NCBI GenBank assembly: GCA_025352265.1
Contig: JANXTS010000085.1
Location: 1 to 64,000, forward strand
DNA: 64,000 nucleotides
Source: Variovorax sp.
Lineage (GTDB): Bacteria > Pseudomonadota > Gammaproteobacteria > Burkholderiales > Burkholderiaceae_C
Reading direction: 5' to 3'
Positions 8,892 to 17,062 of the stretch are shown here, piece by piece. The notes beneath the pieces were generated by a model. It made no database searches. It was given only the letters and a program-made list of their open reading frames with translations, and was not told the origin of the DNA. The translations under genes and the position numbers were made by a program. Within the stretch, counting starts at the first letter, position 1; each line of letters opens with the position of its first letter.

Positions 8892-9689
8892 CTACATCGA
8901 AAGCCGTACCGTGCGCAAATCCTGCACGATTCCGGTGGTGATCCGGCCGTTTTCCATTCGCAGGCGCACCAACTGGCCGACAACACCCGGCGTCATGGCC
9001 TGCGCATCCGAAGTCACCTCGAAGCCCGGCCCCATGGCCACCACCCGCACCTGCGCCCCGGCGGCGAACACCTGGGCCGGCTTGACCATCGATTGACGCA
9101 CCGGCTGCCCGGCCACCAACGAATGCGCTGCGGTCTGCCCAATCCACAAGGCCGGATCGGCCACGACAGGCGACGGCTCGGCGGCCCAGTCGGCTTCGGC
9201 CTCGACGGCGTTGGCGGCTGTCAGCAATGTGCCGGCGACCACGTTGTCGCGCAACACCCAGGCCGGGCCGAAGGCCTTGATGGTTACGGGCAGGAACACG
9301 TTCCAGCGACCGCCCCCATCGGTGCAGCGCAGGCCGAGCCGGGTGCGGCCCCACAAGCGCAGGCCGACCGGAATGTAGGGCTCGACGTGAGTGCACGGTG
9401 CCAGCCGCAGCCGGCTGTCGAGTGCGCCAACGCTCACTTCCATGCGAAGCGGCGACGCCGATGCGGCTTGCGATCTTGCAACGGCATCGTCGAGCCACTG
9501 CTGCGTGGCGGCGACGAACTCCGGCACCACCTCGGCGCCTTGCGACGGTGCCTGCTGGGCCTGGGCGGCACCGCACAAGGCCGCCACATACAAAGAGACG
9601 CAAAGCGCCGCAGCACCGACGAGGCGGCCGTTGCGATAGCTGCGCTGATTGCCTTTACCGCATTCACCGCGAAATTGAAGAAACGGCAT
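8892..9689 (-). CDS. flgA: Flagellar P-ring assembly chaperone FlgA
   Basis: Periplasmic chaperone that helps FlgI form the P-ring. The chosen start (cat at 9687-9689) gives 265 residues and is preceded by GGAAAGG at a good distance; an open frame continues upstream to 9860 but that extension looks non-coding. The N terminus is a long signal peptide with hydrophobic core VGAAALCVSLYVAALCGAAQA. The rest matches FlgA: a central domain with Cys pairs (LAPCTHVEPYIPVGLRLWGRTR, LRCTDGG) and a C-terminal SAF-like domain ending GRITTGIVQDLRTVRL. It is divergent from flgB. Confidence 0.9.
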   Translation of the reverse strand: MPFLQFRGECGKGNQRSYRNGRLVGAAALCVSLYVAALCGAAQAQQAPSQGAEVVPEFVAATQQWLDDAVARSQAASASPLRMEVSVGALDSRLRLAPCTHVEPYIPVGLRLWGRTRLGLRCTDGGGRWNVFLPVTIKAFGPAWVLRDNVVAGTLLTAANAVEAEADWAAEPSPVVADPALWIGQTAAHSLVAGQPVRQSMVKPAQVFAAGAQVRVVAMGPGFEVTSDAQAMTPGVVGQLVRLRMENGRITTGIVQDLRTVRLSM

Positions 9690-9800
9690 GAGGCGCCTTT
9701 CCGGAAGTCCAAAGAAGAAGCTGCAGCAACAGTGCCGCGACTGAAATATAGGCAGGGTCGCGCCGCACAAAGCCCCGAACAGGCCGCGAATCCCCCCTTT

Positions 9801-9819
9801 ACTCCGTGCTTCCCGGAGT
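9801..9819. promoter_or_regulatory. Inverted repeat in the flgA/flgB divergent promoter region
   Basis: ACTCCG and CGGAGT form a perfect 6-bp inverted repeat around a 7-base spacer, in the 195-base region (9690-9884) between divergent flgA and flgB. It could be an operator or an RNA hairpin in the flgB leader. I see no clear sigma 28 element and no confident FlhDC box here, although class II promoters for both genes are expected in this region. Confidence 0.3.
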
Positions 9820-9884
9820 GGCCGCGTTTTCATAATTTCCACACGGCCCGAAATGGCCACCCACTACTATCCGAGGCCCTTCCG

Positions 9885-10325
9885 ATGCTGGACAACTTGA
9901 CGAACTCACTGGACTTCCATGCGAAGGCCCTGGTGCTGCGCGCCGATCGCCAGCGCGTGATCGCCAGCAACATCGCCAACGCCGACACGCCCGGCTATGC
10001 GGCCCGCGACTTCAACTTTGCAGATGCACTGAAGAGTGCGACGGGTAGCGCAAGCAGCGGCTCGCCCCTGCGCATGGCGACCAGCGCCGACACCATCGAC
10101 AGCGGCCGCAGCAACGCACGCCACATCCCCCTCACCGGCGGCATCGGTGACAGCGACAACGGCGCGGGCTACGTAGTGCAGACCCAGCCCACCGCCGACG
10201 GCAACAGCGTCGACCTCGATCGCGAACGCGCCGCCTTTGCCGACAACGCGGTGCGCTACGAAGCCACGTTGCGCTTCATCAACGGCCAGAGCAAGACTTT
10301 GATGTCTGCCATCCAGGGGCAATAA
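9885..10325 (+). CDS. flgB: Flagellar proximal rod protein FlgB
   Basis: Proximal rod subunit. The start at 9885 gives 146 residues, the usual FlgB size, and follows a GAGG ribosome-binding site; the frame is open much further upstream but that part is antisense to flgA. The N-terminal rod signature RVIASNIANADTPGYAARDF is present, as is a helical C terminus ending FINGQSKTLMSAIQGQ. It is the first gene of the flgBCDEFGHIJKL operon, with flgC only three bases downstream. Confidence 0.93.
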   Translation: MLDNLTNSLDFHAKALVLRADRQRVIASNIANADTPGYAARDFNFADALKSATGSASSGSPLRMATSADTIDSGRSNARHIPLTGGIGDSDNGAGYVVQTQPTADGNSVDLDRERAAFADNAVRYEATLRFINGQSKTLMSAIQGQ

Positions 10326-10328
10326 ACC

Positions 10329-10733
10329 ATGTCGATGTTCTCGATCCTCGGCATTGCCGGCAGTGCGGTCAGCGCGCAGTCGCAACGCCTCAACGTGGTA
10401 GCCAGCAACCTGGCCAACGTCGATGCCGTGGCCGGGCCCGACGGCCAGGCCTACAAGGCGCGCCAAGTCGTATTCCAGACCGTGCCGTACGGCAGCGGCT
10501 CCGATGCCGGCGTGCGCGTCGACTCGATCTCCGAGAACCAGACGCCCGGCCGCAAGGTGCACGAACCCGCCAGTCCGGCCGCCGATGCCGAGGGCTACGT
10601 GACGCACTCCAACGTGAACCCGGTGGAAGAGATGGTCAACATGATTTCGGCCTCGCGCTCCTACCAGAACAACATCGAAATCATGAACACCGCCAAGAGC
10701 CTGATGCTGAAGACGCTTCAGCTCGGCCAGTAA
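10329..10733 (+). CDS. flgC: Flagellar proximal rod protein FlgC
   Basis: Proximal rod subunit, 134 residues. The N-terminal rod/hook family motif (RLNVVASNLANVDAV) and the C-terminal motif (NPVEEMVNMISASRSYQNNIEIMNTAKSLMLKTLQLG) are both complete, and length equals typical FlgC. Three bases separate it from flgB; flgD starts 16 bases downstream after an AAAAGGA ribosome-binding site. Confidence 0.94.
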   Translation: MSMFSILGIAGSAVSAQSQRLNVVASNLANVDAVAGPDGQAYKARQVVFQTVPYGSGSDAGVRVDSISENQTPGRKVHEPASPAADAEGYVTHSNVNPVEEMVNMISASRSYQNNIEIMNTAKSLMLKTLQLGQ

Positions 10734-10749
10734 GAAAAGGACTCCGTCA

Positions 10750-11430
10750 ATGACCGCCACCAGCGCCACTTCCGCCATTGCCAGTTCGACGTCGAGCTAC
10801 AACATCAGCTCGAGTGCCGACAAGGCCGCGAGCACCGGCACGAGCACCAGCTCCGCGGACATCCAGGACCGTTTCCTGAAGCTGCTGGTCGCCCAGCTCA
10901 GCAACCAGGATCCGATGAATCCGATGGACAACGCGCAGATGACTACGCAGATGGCGCAGATCAACACCGTCACCGGCATCGAGTCGCTCAACACCACGAT
11001 GAAGGCGATGGCAGCGCAAATGGCGTCGCAGCAAATGCTGCAATCCGGCGACATGGTCGGGCGCAGCGTGCTGACCGAAGGCAACCAGATCGCCATCGAC
11101 GGCACCACGGCCGTCGGCGCGGTCGAGCTCGCCACCGGTGCGACCGACGTCAAGGTGCAAGTGATGACCGCCGGCGGCCAAATCGTCGACACCGTCTCGC
11201 TCGGCAAGCTCGACGCCGGCCAGCACGGTTTCAGTCTCGACGCGTCGAAGTACCCGGCCGGTGCGGCGCTGCAGTTCAAGGTCACCGCCACCAACGGCAG
11301 CGACGCGGTGCAGTCCACGGCACTGATGCGCGACAAGGTCGTGGCCGTCGGCAGCGATGCCGCCGGGCTCACGCTCACGCTGCTGTCTGCCGGCGTCACG
11401 CCGTATGCCAAGGTCCATACGGTTCTCTGA
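10750..11430 (+). CDS. flgD: Flagellar hook capping protein FlgD
   Basis: Scaffold that caps the growing hook and is later replaced by FlgK. The 226-residue protein has a Ser/Thr-rich export-competent N terminus, then the conserved segment FLKLLVAQLSNQDPMNPMDN at about 38-57, and a C-terminal FlgD Tudor-like and Ig-like region (ATDVKVQVMTAGGQIVDT). It lies between flgC and flgE, the standard position. Confidence 0.94.
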   Translation: MTATSATSAIASSTSSYNISSSADKAASTGTSTSSADIQDRFLKLLVAQLSNQDPMNPMDNAQMTTQMAQINTVTGIESLNTTMKAMAAQMASQQMLQSGDMVGRSVLTEGNQIAIDGTTAVGAVELATGATDVKVQVMTAGGQIVDTVSLGKLDAGQHGFSLDASKYPAGAALQFKVTATNGSDAVQSTALMRDKVVAVGSDAAGLTLTLLSAGVTPYAKVHTVL

Positions 11431-11458
11431 TTCGCCCTCTTCCTTCCAGGAGCACTCC

Positions 11459-12676
11459 ATGAGTTTTGAACAAGCACTTTCCGGCCTCAACGCAGCCAGT
11501 CGCAGCCTCGACGTGATCGGCAACAACATCGCCAACGCCGGCACCACCGGCATGAAGTCCTCGCGCGCCGAGTTCGCCGAGATCTATGCCAGCTCGGCCG
11601 GCGCACTGGGCGGCACCAACCTCGGGCTCGGCGTCGAAGTGGGCGCGGTGGCGCAACAGTTCTCGCAAGGCACGCTGTCGATCACCGGCAACGACCTGGA
11701 CGTCGCCATCAACGGCAAAGGGTTTTTCCAGGTGAAGTCGACCGACGGATCGACCGCCTACACGCGTGCCGGCAACTTCAAGCTCGACAAGACCGGCGCC
11801 ATCGTCACCAACAGCGGCGCCACGGTGATGGGTTACCCGACCGACGCCAATGGCGTACGTCAGAGCTTCGACGCGCAACCGCTCAAGCTGCCCACCGGCG
11901 CGCCGATTCCGGCCAAGCAAACGACCAAGATGGCCGCCGAGATCACGCTCAACGCAGCTGCGCCCATCGCCGCCACCGCAACGCCCCCGACACCGATCAA
12001 GACCTACGGCACTTCGCTCACCGCGTTCGACGCGCAGGGCCTGGAAGTTCCTGTCGGCATGTATTTCACCAAGATGGCCAACAACAGCTGGCAGGTGCAC
12101 ACCAGCGTGAACGGAAGCGATCCGAGCACCTCGACACCCTTCACCGTCAACTTCAACGCCGACGGCAGCCTGAATACCGCCACCTCACCCGTGCCCAGCC
12201 TGACGCTGGCCTCGCCCAACGACCCGGCGCAGACCTTCCCCATCACCCTCGACCTGAGCAAGATGACGCAGGTGAACTCTGCCTTTGCCGTGGCCGATCT
12301 TTCGCAGGACGGCTACACCTCGGGTGCGCTCACCGGCATCAAGATCGAAGACAGCGGCATCCTTACCGCCACTTACTCGAACGGCCAGACGCAGTCGGCC
12401 GGCCAGGTCGCATTGGTCAACTTCCGCAATGCGCAGGGCCTGTCGCCGACCGGCTCGGGCTACTGGGTGGAGACCTCTGCGTCGGGCCAGCCGGTGCACG
12501 GCGCGCCGGGCGAAGGCACTTTCGGCCAGTTGCGCTCGGGCGCGCTCGAAGAATCGAACGTCGACCTGACGGCCGAGCTGGTCAACATGATGACCACGCA
12601 GCGCGCCTACCAGGCCAACGCGCAAACCATCAAGACGCAAGACCAGGTCATGTCGACCCTGGTGAACCTGCGCTGA
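11459..12676 (+). CDS. flgE: Flagellar hook protein FlgE
   Basis: Structural subunit of the hook. The start at 11459 (MSFEQALSGLNAASRSLDVIG) follows AGGAG at good spacing; the frame is open upstream to 11357 but that part overlaps flgD. The 405 residues carry the N-terminal rod/hook domain (NNIANAGTTGMKSSR), the central hook domains, and the C-terminal motif LEESNVDLTAELVNMMTTQRAYQANAQTIKTQDQVMSTLVNLR. Size matches Salmonella FlgE (403). Confidence 0.95.
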   Translation: MSFEQALSGLNAASRSLDVIGNNIANAGTTGMKSSRAEFAEIYASSAGALGGTNLGLGVEVGAVAQQFSQGTLSITGNDLDVAINGKGFFQVKSTDGSTAYTRAGNFKLDKTGAIVTNSGATVMGYPTDANGVRQSFDAQPLKLPTGAPIPAKQTTKMAAEITLNAAAPIAATATPPTPIKTYGTSLTAFDAQGLEVPVGMYFTKMANNSWQVHTSVNGSDPSTSTPFTVNFNADGSLNTATSPVPSLTLASPNDPAQTFPITLDLSKMTQVNSAFAVADLSQDGYTSGALTGIKIEDSGILTATYSNGQTQSAGQVALVNFRNAQGLSPTGSGYWVETSASGQPVHGAPGEGTFGQLRSGALEESNVDLTAELVNMMTTQRAYQANAQTIKTQDQVMSTLVNLR

Positions 12677-12719
12677 TCGATAAGTCCGCCAAGACCTTCA
12701 AGCACACGCACGGCACCCC

Positions 12720-13457
12720 ATGGACCACCTGATCTATACCGCGATGAGCGGCGCCAACGCGGCCGCCCAACGCCAGGCCGTGCTCGCGAACAACCTCGCG
12801 AACGCCTCGACGCAAGGCTTTCGGGCCGAGCTGTCGACCTTTCGTGCGGTGCCGGTGCGCGGCGATGGCGCCACCACCCGTGTGTTCGCACTCGAAGCCA
12901 CTTCGGGCCACGACAGTTCGCCCGGTGCCGTGCAGCGCACCGGGCGCAGCCTCGACGTGCAAGCGCAAGGCAACGCATGGTTCGCAGTGCAGGGGCTCGA
13001 CGGCACCGAAGCCTATAGCCGCTCCGGCGCGCTGCAGGTGTCGTCGACCGGCACGCTGGTCAACAGCTCGGGCCTGGTCATCTTGTCGGACGGCGGCTCG
13101 CCGATCGACGTGCCGCCGGGTGGCGATATCAGCATCGGCAACGACGGCACCGTGACCTCGAAAACCGGTGCTCAGCCGGTGTCGACATTGGGCCGCCTGA
13201 AGCTCGCCACGCCGACGCAGGAAGACCCGTTGAAGCGCAGCGAAGACGGTTTGTTTCGCACCGCGTCGCAAGAGCCGGTGCCGAGCGACAACACGGCACG
13301 CCTGGAAACCGGCGCGCTCGAAGGTTCGAACGTGAACGCGATCGAAACCATGGTCGGCATGATCGCCGCCGCCCGCCAGTTCGACGCCCAGATGCGCTTG
13401 CTAACCACCGCCGAAGCGTCCGACAAATCGGCCGCCCAGTTGCTCGCCGTGGGCTGA
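12720..13457 (+). CDS. flgF: Flagellar proximal rod protein FlgF
   Basis: Rod subunit joining the proximal and distal rod, 245 residues. It begins MDHLIYTAMSGANAAAQRQ with the family motif LANNLANASTQGFRAE, and ends with LEGSNVNAIETMVGMIAAARQFDAQMRLLTTAE, the C-terminal rod helix. A 43-base gap separates it from flgE. The order flgE-flgF-flgG is standard and distinguishes it from its close paralogue flgG. Confidence 0.94.
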   Translation: MDHLIYTAMSGANAAAQRQAVLANNLANASTQGFRAELSTFRAVPVRGDGATTRVFALEATSGHDSSPGAVQRTGRSLDVQAQGNAWFAVQGLDGTEAYSRSGALQVSSTGTLVNSSGLVILSDGGSPIDVPPGGDISIGNDGTVTSKTGAQPVSTLGRLKLATPTQEDPLKRSEDGLFRTASQEPVPSDNTARLETGALEGSNVNAIETMVGMIAAARQFDAQMRLLTTAEASDKSAAQLLAVG

Positions 13458-13507
13458 TGCCCACGCCTCGATAAGCCAAGACAAGTCAAGACCACTCAAA
13501 GAACACC

Positions 13508-14290
13508 ATGATCAACTCGCTCTGGATCTCGAAGACCGGCATGGAAGCGCAGCAGACGCAACTCGACGTCATCTCGCACAACCTTGCCAACGTCTCGACC
13601 ACCGGCTTCAAGCGTGCCAGCGCTGTGTTCGAAGACCTGATGTACCAGAACCTGCGGCAAGTCGGCGCCAACAGCACCGAGCAATCGCAGCTGCCGACCG
13701 GCCTGCAGCTCGGCCTGGGTGTGCGCACCGTTGCCACCAGTCGCTCGTTCACGCAGGGCAGCATGCAGCAGACCAACAACCAGCTCGACCTGGCCATCAA
13801 GGGCAACGGCTTCTTCCAGGTGACGCAGCCCGACGGCACCATCGGCTACACACGCGACGGTTCGTTCCAGGTCGATGCGCAAGGTCGCCTCGTGACGGCG
13901 GCGGGCCTGCCGGTGGCCAACGGCATCACGGTCCCTGCGGGTGCCACCAACGTCAGCATCGCGACCGACGGCGCCGTGTCGGCCACGCTCACCGGCCAGG
14001 CCGCGCCGCAGACCATCGGCACGCTCGCCATCGCCAACTTCGTGAATCCAGCCGGGCTCGAACCGCGTGGGGAGAACCTCTACGCCGAGACCGCCGCGTC
14101 GGGCCAGCCGCAAGGCGGCACCGCCGGCACCAACGGCCTGGGCACCGTGATGCAGGGATTCCTGGAAACCTCGAACGTGAACGTGGTGCAGGAACTGGTC
14201 TCGATGATCCAGACGCAGCGCGCTTATGAGATGAACTCGAAGGCGATCCAGACCAGCGACCAGATGCTGCAGAAGCTCGCGCAGCTCTGA
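13508..14290 (+). CDS. flgG: Flagellar distal rod protein FlgG
   Basis: Distal rod subunit, 260 residues, the same length as Salmonella FlgG. It begins [36 protein letters not shown] and includes the FlgG-specific [30 protein letters not shown] segment (about 44-73). The C terminus has [39 protein letters not shown]. flgH follows after 17 bases. Confidence 0.96.
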   Translation: MINSLWISKTGMEAQQTQLDVISHNLANVSTTGFKRASAVFEDLMYQNLRQVGANSTEQSQLPTGLQLGLGVRTVATSRSFTQGSMQQTNNQLDLAIKGNGFFQVTQPDGTIGYTRDGSFQVDAQGRLVTAAGLPVANGITVPAGATNVSIATDGAVSATLTGQAAPQTIGTLAIANFVNPAGLEPRGENLYAETAASGQPQGGTAGTNGLGTVMQGFLETSNVNVVQELVSMIQTQRAYEMNSKAIQTSDQMLQKLAQL

Positions 14291-14307
14291 CCACGTCGAA
14301 CCAGTTC

Positions 14308-15000
14308 ATGAAACGTCTCGCCTCTCTTGCCTTGGTGCTCTCGATGTTGTCGGTGTCGGTGTTCGTCACCGGTTGCACCACGCTCGCCAACACGCCGCAG
14401 GTCGACATGCCGAGCACGGCACCGCCCGCAGTGCCGGCGCCTGTCGCCGCACCGCGCAATGCCACCGGGAGCCTGTTCCATACCAGCAACTATCGCCCGC
14501 TGTTCGAGGACCGCCGCGCGCGCCTTGTCGGCGACACGGTGACCATCGCCATCGTCGAGAACGTGACCGCGAGCCAGAAGTCCACCTCATCGATCGACAA
14601 GAAAGACGACATCAACGCCAGCATCAGCGCGATGCCTTTCTTCAAGAGCAACTCGTTCAGCCGCGCCAGCGCAACGGCCGATTCGACCTACAACTTCGCA
14701 GGCAAGGGCGGCACTGAAAGCGCCAACACCTTCCAGGGCTCGATCACCGCGACGGTGGTCGACTTGCTGCCCAACGGCCACCTCGTCGTAACGGGAGAAA
14801 AGCAGATCGGCGTGAACCAGAACGTCGACGTGTTGCGCTTCTCCGGCACCATCGATCCGCGCTCCATCCAGGCCGGCAGCGTGGTGAGCTCGGCCCAGGT
14901 GGCCAACGTGCGCATCGAGTCGCGCGGCCGCGGTGCGCAGCAGGAAGCGCAAGTGATGCCTTGGCTCAACCGCTTCTTCATGAGCGTCCTTCCCTTTTAA
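14308..15000 (+). CDS. flgH: Flagellar L-ring lipoprotein FlgH
   Basis: Outer-membrane lipoprotein forming the L-ring. The 230-residue precursor has a signal peptide with lipobox VTGC (Cys23). The mature part contains the FlgH motifs LFEDRRARLVGDTVTIAIVEN and TATVVDLLPNGHLVVTGEKQI, and ends with the ring-forming region up to WLNRFFMSVLPF. Only seven bases separate it from flgI. Confidence 0.96.
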   Translation: MKRLASLALVLSMLSVSVFVTGCTTLANTPQVDMPSTAPPAVPAPVAAPRNATGSLFHTSNYRPLFEDRRARLVGDTVTIAIVENVTASQKSTSSIDKKDDINASISAMPFFKSNSFSRASATADSTYNFAGKGGTESANTFQGSITATVVDLLPNGHLVVTGEKQIGVNQNVDVLRFSGTIDPRSIQAGSVVSSAQVANVRIESRGRGAQQEAQVMPWLNRFFMSVLPF

Positions 15001-15007
15001 GCATCTG

Positions 15008-16123
15008 ATGAAGAAGCTCTCCATTCGTCTTTCCGGTCTGCTCATGCTGAGCCTTTCATTGCTAGCGCCAGCCCACGCCATCCGCATCAAGGAAGTGGCT
15101 GCCGTGCAGGGCGTTCGCTCCAACCAATTGACCGGTTACGGCCTGGTCGTCGGACTCGACGGCACGGGCGACCAGACCACGCAGATGCCCTACACCACGC
15201 AGAGCGTGGCCAACTACCTGCAGCAGCTGGGAGTGACATTGCCGGCCGCGACCGCATCGCAGCTGCAACTGAAGAACGTGGCGGCCGTCATCGTGACGAC
15301 GACGCTGCCGGCCTTTGCACAACCAGGCCAGACGCTGGACGTCAACGTCTCGTCGATGGGCAACTCCAAGTCGCTGAAGGGCGGCACCCTGATCGCCACG
15401 CCGCTGCGCGGTGCCGACGGCCAGATCTATGCGCTGGCCCAGGGCAACCTGATCATCGGTGGCGCAGGTGCCTCGGCGGCCGGCAGCAAGGTGCAGATCA
15501 ACCATCTGAGCGCCGGTCGCGTGCCGAACGGCGCGCAGGTCGAGCGCTCGGTGCCGACCTCGCTGAACGACGGCGACAGCGTGAGTCTGGACCTGAATTC
15601 TTCCGACTTCGAAACTGCGCGCCGCGTCGCCGCCGTGATCAATCTGAAGCTCGGCAGCGGCCTGGCCCGCGCGCTCGATGGCCGCACTGTGCAGGTGCAG
15701 GCACCGGTCGATGCCAACGCCCGTGTCAGCTTCATCGCACAACTCGAAGAGCTCACGCTGGAGATTCCGATTCCGGCGGCGCGCGTGGTCATCAATGCGC
15801 GCACCGGCTCGGTGGTGCTGAACCAGGCAGTCACGCTGGGCCCCTGCGCCGTGGCGCACGGCAACCTGTCGATCACAATCAGCTCGCAGCCCATCATCAG
15901 CCAGCCGCAGCCGTTCTCCAACGGCAAGACCGTGGTGGCCGAGCAGGCCAGCATCCAGATCAAGCAGGAACCGGGCATCCTCATTCAGGTGCCGAACTCG
16001 CCACTGCTGTCGGACGTGGTCCGTGCGCTCAATGCACTCGGTGCCACGCCGCAAGACCTGCTGGCCATACTGCAGGCCATCAAGGCCTCGGGTGCACTCA
16101 ACGCGGAACTCGAAGTCATCTGA
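15008..16123 (+). CDS. flgI: Flagellar P-ring protein FlgI
   Basis: Periplasmic P-ring subunit. The 371-residue precursor has a classical signal peptide cleaved after AHA (position about 25), then the diagnostic start IRIKEVAAVQGVRSNQLTGYGLVVGLDGTGDQT. The C-terminal region ending VVRALNALGATPQDLLAILQAIKASGALNAELEVI is typical. It needs FlgA for assembly. An 87-base gap with a GC hairpin separates it from flgJ. Confidence 0.96.
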   Translation: MKKLSIRLSGLLMLSLSLLAPAHAIRIKEVAAVQGVRSNQLTGYGLVVGLDGTGDQTTQMPYTTQSVANYLQQLGVTLPAATASQLQLKNVAAVIVTTTLPAFAQPGQTLDVNVSSMGNSKSLKGGTLIATPLRGADGQIYALAQGNLIIGGAGASAAGSKVQINHLSAGRVPNGAQVERSVPTSLNDGDSVSLDLNSSDFETARRVAAVINLKLGSGLARALDGRTVQVQAPVDANARVSFIAQLEELTLEIPIPAARVVINARTGSVVLNQAVTLGPCAVAHGNLSITISSQPIISQPQPFSNGKTVVAEQASIQIKQEPGILIQVPNSPLLSDVVRALNALGATPQDLLAILQAIKASGALNAELEVI

Positions 16124-16130
16124 AGATGAA

Positions 16131-16205
16131 GGCCCCACGCTCATCGCTTCGCGTATCGCTGCCCCCCGAGGGGGAGCGTCATTGCCTTCGGGCGGCCGGG
16201 CGGCA
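16131..16205. repeat. REP-like palindromic intergenic element
   Basis: Nearly the whole flgI-flgJ gap is a GC-rich element. Its core is CGCT-GC-CCCC-CGAG-GGGG-AGCG (16157-16178), where CGCT/AGCG and CCCC/GGGG pair around a CGAG loop. The flanks GGCCCCACGCT and CTTCGGGCGGCCGGGCGGC resemble an element I recall as dispersed in Comamonadaceae intergenic regions. No T run follows, so it is not a standard terminator. I saw no second copy in this window. Confidence 0.55.
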
Positions 16206-16210
16206 CTGAC

Positions 16211-17062
16211 ATGGCCGCGCCGTCATCCATTCCCACCCTGAGCAGCGGCGGACTCGCGGCCGACGCGCGTTCGCTCGACACGCTCAAGCTGGTCGCGGGC
16301 AGCAACGACCCCAAGGCCGTCAAGGAAGCCGCCAAGCAGTTCGAATCGCTCTTCATGCGTGAGCTCATCAAGAGCATGCGCGAGGCCACGATGAAATCAG
16401 GACTGATGGACAGCGACGGTGAAAAGCTGGGCACCGACCTGCTCGACCAGCAGTTCGCGGTGCAGCTCTCCGGCATGCCCGGCGGCCTGACCGAAGCCAT
16501 CACGCGCCAGCTCACGCAGCAGATGACCGGCAATGCGCGCGGCGCCACGCCGACGGTGTCGCTCGGCGGCACCACGACGAATCCGAGCGCGACGCAAAGC
16601 GGCTTCGTGTCGCAGCACACCGAAGCGGCCGAGCGCGTGGCGCAGGCCACCGGCATTCCGTCGGCTTTCATGATCGGCCAGGCCGGCCATGAAACCGGTT
16701 GGGGCAAGAGCGAGATCCGCAATGCCGACGGCAGCAATGCTTTCAACCTGTTCGGCATCAAGGCCACGGGCAGCTGGACCGGCAAGGTCGCCGAGATCAC
16801 GACGACCGAATACGTCGACGGCGAAGCCAAGAAGGTCACGGCCAAGTTCCGCGCCTACGGTTCGTACGAAGAGTCGTTCCGCGACTACGCCAAGCTCATC
16901 GGCGAGAGCCCGCGCTATGCGCAGGCCCGCGCGCAGACCGGCTCGGCCACTGCCTACGCCACTGAATTGCAGCGCGCCGGCTATGCCACCGATCCGGCCT
17001 ACGCGGCCAAGCTGAGCCGCGCCATCAACACCAGCTTGCAACTGCAAAGGTCTCAAGCATGA
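16211..17062 (+). CDS. flgJ: Flagellar rod assembly protein / muramidase FlgJ
   Basis: Rod cap and peptidoglycan hydrolase that opens the cell wall for the growing rod. The 283 residues have two domains: an N-terminal rod-scaffold domain (about 30-110, with AAKQFESLFMRELIKSMREAT) and a C-terminal glucosaminidase domain (about 135-280) with catalytic Glu161 in GHETGWGKSEI and the FRAYGSYEESFRDYAKLI motif. This is the two-domain form of beta- and gamma-proteobacteria. Its stop overlaps the flgK start by four bases. Confidence 0.95.
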   Translation: MAAPSSIPTLSSGGLAADARSLDTLKLVAGSNDPKAVKEAAKQFESLFMRELIKSMREATMKSGLMDSDGEKLGTDLLDQQFAVQLSGMPGGLTEAITRQLTQQMTGNARGATPTVSLGGTTTNPSATQSGFVSQHTEAAERVAQATGIPSAFMIGQAGHETGWGKSEIRNADGSNAFNLFGIKATGSWTGKVAEITTTEYVDGEAKKVTAKFRAYGSYEESFRDYAKLIGESPRYAQARAQTGSATAYATELQRAGYATDPAYAAKLSRAINTSLQLQRSQA

